NCBI RefSeq assembly: GCF_000013625.1
Contig: NC_009659.1
Coordinates: forward strand, 3,472,001 to 3,536,000
Direction: 5' to 3'
DNA from: Janthinobacterium sp. Marseille
GTDB lineage: Bacteria > Pseudomonadota > Gammaproteobacteria > Burkholderiales > Burkholderiaceae_D
Length of the DNA: 64,000 nt
Shown here: piece by piece, positions 60,469 to 64,000 of the stretch
Layout of the letters: each line of letters opens with the position of its first letter
Numbering within the stretch: the first letter of the stretch is position 1
Program-made: the position numbers and the translations under genes
The notes under the pieces: model-generated
Databases searched by the model: none
The model's input: only the letters and a program-made list of their open reading frames with translations
What the model was told of the DNA's origin: nothing

Positions 60469-61392
60469 TCAAGCAAGTTGGCGCACGAAATTTGCCGCTC
60501 CGTCATGAGAAAGCTTATGGCGAATTCTTCCCTCATAATATAGTGCACAGAGACCTGGATACTTATGTGCGCGCGAGAACCAAGAATCCTCCTCGCTGGA
60601 TACAAGGTAATCATCTAGTTCTCCAAGGATGTCGCTTACTCGGTCAAGATCATATTCGCCATTATCATTCGTCATTCTTACTAGATCGCTTAGAGAATGT
60701 TGAGTATTTCCTTGCAGGCTATCAAACAGCGTTGCCATTACAATTTGATAGGCAATTGGTGATAGATCGATTGTTTCATCTTGTGCAGCAATCAAAATTT
60801 CGTCCTCTCGACAAAGCCTACAAACACATATTGCATCAATGTCTGAATGACTCATACTAAGCATGCTCCATGCAGCCATTGGCTCATAGATACGAATCTG
60901 AATAGGAGGACTTTGCAACAATTCAGAGTTGATGCGGTTGACAAGATCTACATGACTTTTCTGAGTCAGATCAAAGCACAGGATGATCCACCATTCGTCC
61001 AATTTCCATTTATGAGAGTCAAATGCCTGGCGCTTAAGGACTGCCTCCATGGGCTCCGTGGTGCGTTCTTTCTTCTTTCCTGTTGCCTTAATGGCTTCAC
61101 GGTTACTCTTCACTTGGATACCGATTCGCCGGTTTAGCACACTCTCACCCGAAAACTCCAAAATGATATCCACGCCATTGTCACGCATGCTTTGAGTCAC
61201 ATGCACTTCATTTCCTAGTCGCTCATAAGAGCGCAGCATTACATCTACTCGCTGCTTGATTGCGTTACATACATAATTGTGATTTGACCAATCGACAGAC
61301 GCGAATATTGCTGTGTCCTCTTTGGTGTGTTGATCCTCTCTGAATAGTTCTGCCAACATTGCCTCTGGCGAGCAATCGTCTGTAATGCGCAT
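60469..61392 (-). CDS. DUF4365-like nuclease
   Basis: A 307-aa protein. The N-terminal part holds G-V-D75-I-I-L-E and I-Q93-V-K95-S, the (D)-(Q/E)xK pattern of the DUF4365/Mrr-like nucleases; the rest is a helical C-terminal region. The start at 61392 (MRITDDCSPE) is chosen because TTGGAGAACAA lies before it; the longer frame to 61434 has no ribosome site. Next gene upstream is the HNH gene. Confidence 0.75.
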   Translation of the reverse strand: MRITDDCSPEAMLAELFREDQHTKEDTAIFASVDWSNHNYVCNAIKQRVDVMLRSYERLGNEVHVTQSMRDNGVDIILEFSGESVLNRRIGIQVKSNREAIKATGKKKERTTEPMEAVLKRQAFDSHKWKLDEWWIILCFDLTQKSHVDLVNRINSELLQSPPIQIRIYEPMAAWSMLSMSHSDIDAICVCRLCREDEILIAAQDETIDLSPIAYQIVMATLFDSLQGNTQHSLSDLVRMTNDNGEYDLDRVSDILGELDDYLVSSEEDSWFSRAHKYPGLCALYYEGRIRHKLSHDGAANFVRQLA

Positions 61393-61556
61393 TTGTTCTC
61401 CAATTTCATCATTCGCTACCAGCCTCAAGGTCATTGAAGATATGGTGCTGCCACCACTTGCTGTAGGTAGTCTCGGTTTTTTTCGTTACAAGGCCAAAAT
61501 TTTAACGCGGCGTTGCAGGTAACAAATCCAGGCAAGCTTGCTCAGCCAACGCTACG

Positions 61557-62693
61557 TTATCGACGTTGCTGTCTTATTTGGGCCTCAAAGTATGGTTTGA
61601 GCTCTTGTATAAACAAACGAATCCATTCTTCTTTCAACTCAGGCGGCACATCTGCCACTAAAGGGTTTAGTCCCAAGGCCTTCGACGCATCTGCGCTAGC
61701 TTTCGAGACGGCGATAGCCGCCACATGACTTCTGTTGAGGGTCTGAACCAGTGCAACTGTGAGCCGAAAAGCCTCTAGGTACATCTTTGGCGGTTGGCTC
61801 GGCATTTGGAATAAGTCCTCGATACTACTTGTAATGCGGTTGAAATCGACGGATAAGCTTAGCCCTCGTCCATCCACAGGATCGACGGCATAAGTCTCTT
61901 GGAATGCTTCGCCGCTGTAATCATCACCAATGTGAATGAGGATTCGGGCAAAGTTGAAGAACTCTACATACCCTAAAAGACGACCTTTCTGCGGCTGCCC
62001 GACAACGGACACGCAGTGAAACAGATGATCTTCTGGCCGATTCACAACTAGATCAGCATCAAAGAAGTAACAAAATGGACGATCCGCATCTAGTTTTGGG
62101 TCTAGGAGATAAGCCAGAGCTCGTCCACAGGCATTCTTGTCAACATTAACTTCCGATAAAAGCGCCAAGCCAGATTTGACCATGGACCTTCCGCCTGCTG
62201 GCCCACCGTATTGGAAATCAATGCAGAGTGGGTCATCCAAATAGCTGTCTACACGTTCAAAATTGAGAAATGCCCTTTCATAATCAAACCCCGGATAATC
62301 ACGAGCTAGCTTCTTGAGCATGTTTTTGGCTGTTTTTGAGTCACTTGTTCTTATAGAAGCCTCAATCTTTTCATCTGAAACTTTGACGAGCACATCGTGC
62401 CCATCGGGTACAAGAACGGAATCTGCTTGGAGTTTTAGCTTCTCCCCAGCCACGGTTTGCACCCTGAGGTCGGGATGTTTTCCACCTCGGCCTCGCTTGA
62501 CCCTTGCGGCGCTCGAAAACCATAGAAATTGCCGGGCGAGCTCCGCCTCCCAAGCAGCCCCACGCTCTACATTACAAGTCCTACATATAAAACTGAAAAC
62601 TTCCTTACGGCCACCAATAGCGCTAGGAATAACATGCTCACCGGTTAGTTGGTCGCCCTCTAGCAGATTTGGACAAAGCCAACATGTTGTCAT
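61557..62693 (-). CDS. HNH endonuclease
   Basis: A 378-aa protein. N-terminal zinc and HNH motif: C4-W-L-C7, E19-H20-V-I-P-S-A-I-G-G, C37-R-T-C40-N41. The rest (about 330 aa) is unrecognised. It lies in the same direction as the DUF4365-like gene, 164 nt upstream of it, and 237 nt after the OLD gene. Confidence 0.85.
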   Translation of the reverse strand: MTTCWLCPNLLEGDQLTGEHVIPSAIGGRKEVFSFICRTCNVERGAAWEAELARQFLWFSSAARVKRGRGGKHPDLRVQTVAGEKLKLQADSVLVPDGHDVLVKVSDEKIEASIRTSDSKTAKNMLKKLARDYPGFDYERAFLNFERVDSYLDDPLCIDFQYGGPAGGRSMVKSGLALLSEVNVDKNACGRALAYLLDPKLDADRPFCYFFDADLVVNRPEDHLFHCVSVVGQPQKGRLLGYVEFFNFARILIHIGDDYSGEAFQETYAVDPVDGRGLSLSVDFNRITSSIEDLFQMPSQPPKMYLEAFRLTVALVQTLNRSHVAAIAVSKASADASKALGLNPLVADVPPELKEEWIRLFIQELKPYFEAQIRQQRR

Positions 62694-62889
62694 TGAGTGA
62701 TTACCAAATAAAAGTTAGAGATTATATTAGGTCATTAGCTAAGCAACCATCGAGGTTCGCTAACCACACCTTGGCGTGTATACAAACCCTTGCGCCTTCT
62801 GATAATCAACGGACCGTTCTGCAGCCTACCAAGAAAATAGGCCCAGTTTTGCAACTGGCCCTCTAACTTGTTGACTTCCTTAGCGCTTG
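62694..62889. other. Gap between HNH and OLD genes
   Basis: No gene supported. The 63-aa frame here starts in the palindrome and is not convincing. Confidence 0.4.
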
Positions 62890-62930
62890 ATCGGTGCATC
62901 AAGAGCTTAGTAAGCTCTTGATGCACCGAT
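62890..62930. repeat. Perfect 41-bp palindrome (20-1-20)
   Basis: ATCGGTGCATCAAGAGCTTA, a central G, and its exact reverse complement. It directly abuts the stop codon (62931-62933) of the OLD-like gene. There is no T run, so it is not a standard terminator. Confidence 0.85.
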
Positions 62931-64000
62931 TTAATCCTTCCCCCCGGCCCTTACTTCCACAATATGATTTTTATCTACCAATCTCTTGACGATTGAACTA
63001 GTAATTTCATTGATACGCGCACGTGTCTCTTCCTCAAAATTCTCGAAATTCACCAATCCCGTCTTAACGTCCAATAAAAACATATAACCCGCTAAAGGCT
63101 TCGAGCGTGCACCATGCTTCATAAACTCAGAGTTCTGATCTGCTATTACTACTTCTTGGTCTTTTAAAACAAAGGTTTTAAAATCTTGCTGCGAAAATAC
63201 GTCTTCAATTCCTTTGCAGCCTTTGAATTTGACCATATTGGCATCGGCCTCTGCGTCTGAATCTCCATACATTTCTCTTTTCATGGCATTGAAAGCTGTC
63301 CTCGCTTGAGAATCATCGTCCATAGCCACAATAAAATCGAGTCCCCACCCACGAAACAGATTTGCCAAATTCTGTATTTTATTTACACCGGTTGCAGCGA
63401 TGAAATGTGCCTCTTGCTCCACTTTTGCGAGCTGCCAAAACGCCGATAAATAATAAAACCCGCTCATCTCTTCGAGCAAAACATTATTCTTCTTCTTAAT
63501 CACTTGCTGACTAGAAAGATCAACGCCCATTGCAGTCAAAACTGGGGACAACGTGTCCGTAGACGCAGTGCCTAGACGATGCGCATCTACTACCACTGTT
63601 GGGCTATCGACAGCATCCCCATCGCGTTGAACTGCATGTATCCTATATAGACGTGAGTATTCGATCATATGCGGGCTATGAGTCGAGTACACAATCGGAA
63701 TGTCCTTGCTCAATTGATTGATCAACTTGAGCACATCTCCCTGCGCTTTCGAGTGGAGATTCGCTCCTGGCTCATCAAGCAGAAACAGTCTTTTTGACTT
63801 AAGTTTTTCAGAAGCTTTTAGTTGTAAATAAAACGAAACAAACCAGCGGACTCCCTGGCTGCGCTGATGAGGATATAGTCTAGTCAGTCCGTCTGATATC
63901 CAGAAAACCAAGTAAGATTTACCAACTTTTTCTGGAGTGTCCGTACCGTAGACTTCCATTTCACACTGCAATTGGAGCTGGTCTTTTCGACCGATTGTCT
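62931..64000 (-). CDS. OLD-family ATPase/TOPRIM nuclease (5' part outside the window)
   Basis: At least 356 aa; the frame is open to the right edge. The ATPase part has Walker B L-F-L-L-D-E-P-G-A-N-L-H and the switch S-T-H-S-P-H-M. The C-terminal TOPRIM part has V-L-L-E-E-M-S-G-F-Y-Y-L and the acidic V-A-M-D-D-D-S. OLD proteins are nucleases, several acting in antiviral defence (for example GajA of Gabija). No GajB-type helicase gene is seen downstream. Confidence 0.85.
   Translation of the reverse strand, partial: TIGRKDQLQLQCEMEVYGTDTPEKVGKSYLVFWISDGLTRLYPHQRSQGVRWFVSFYLQLKASEKLKSKRLFLLDEPGANLHSKAQGDVLKLINQLSKDIPIVYSTHSPHMIEYSRLYRIHAVQRDGDAVDSPTVVVDAHRLGTASTDTLSPVLTAMGVDLSSQQVIKKKNNVLLEEMSGFYYLSAFWQLAKVEQEAHFIAATGVNKIQNLANLFRGWGLDFIVAMDDDSQARTAFNAMKREMYGDSDAEADANMVKFKGCKGIEDVFSQQDFKTFVLKDQEVVIADQNSEFMKHGARSKPLAGYMFLLDVKTGLVNFENFEEETRARINEITSSIVKRLVDKNHIVEVRAGGKD

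Larger units (their letters stand above)
54010..64000. other. Accessory (defence-like) island, right end beyond the window
   Basis: From the comF break on, gene content switches from core genes to non-core hypotheticals, nucleases and a methyltransferase; coding density falls and the 55-60 kb part is visibly more AT-rich than the core. No integrase, transposase, terminal repeat or tRNA target is seen, so the mode of entry is unknown. The 54016-54290 gap holds no gene I can support. Confidence 0.75.

Noticed and set aside
62735..62926. 63-aa frame in the HNH-OLD gap
   Set aside because: Starts inside the palindrome, no ribosome site or similarity.
62931..64000. Gabija system
   Set aside because: The OLD-like protein would fit GajA, but the gene following it is an HNH protein, not a UvrD-type GajB; the upstream side is outside the window.

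Overview
The window looks like a chromosomal segment of a betaproteobacterium of the Oxalobacteraceae (Herminiimonas/Janthinobacterium type). This is inferred from the gene repertoire, moderate-high GC in the core, the betaproteobacterial cox operon layout (coxB-coxA-small assembly protein-ctaG-coxC-SURF1-ctaA-ctaB-sco) and the DUF3683-type oxidoreductase. Species is not provable from the sequence alone.

Layout. 0-4.5 kb: end of an FmdB-like zinc ribbon gene, an ABM-type monooxygenase, and a polyamine-type ABC transporter (potA-permease-permease-binding protein, minus strand, 8-nt overlaps). 4.6-9.0 kb: a ubiquinone block (ubiE, Tim44-like, SCP2/UbiJ-like, ubiB). 9.1-14.7 kb: DUF971, HIT, a very large FAD/Fe-S oxidoreductase and a DedA-type membrane protein. 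14.9-20.6 kb, plus strand: ilvA, queF, the nitrogen-PTS group ptsN-hprK-rapZ, and a LON-domain protein. 20.6-24.6 kb, minus: mutM, a bacterial dynamin and mutY. 24.7-34.2 kb, plus: TPR protein, lolB, ispE, tRNA-Gln(TTG), prs, rplY, pth, ychF, a MOSC protein and a diguanylate cyclase. 34.2-38.7 kb, minus: ferredoxin, coaD, rsmD and two M16 peptidases (one with, one without the zinc site). 38.8-42.7 kb, plus: ftsY-ftsE-ftsX, then rpoH preceded by a perfect CIRCE operator. 42.8-53.3 kb, mostly minus: the aa3-type cytochrome c oxidase structural and assembly genes, with DUF2244 and bioC upstream.

At about 54.01 kb the core stops abruptly inside comF. Its reading frame is cut in the PRPP-binding loop, and from there to the right edge (10 kb, more AT-rich, non-core genes) lies an accessory island with the look of a defence island. 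It holds an orphan protein with an RNxxxH (HEPN-like) motif. Next comes a plus-strand group: a four-TM protein, a DGQHR (DndB-like) protein, a D12-class adenine methyltransferase with a TTG start, and a PD-(D/E)XK nuclease-like protein whose start region sits in a hairpin. Oppositely oriented are an OLD-type ATPase/TOPRIM protein (cut by the window edge), an HNH protein, a DUF4365-like nuclease and two tiny coupled ORFs. A perfect 20-1-20 palindrome follows the OLD gene. No integrase, transposase or CRISPR array is visible in the window. The TM-DGQHR-methyltransferase-nuclease group is the best candidate here for an undescribed modification/defence system.
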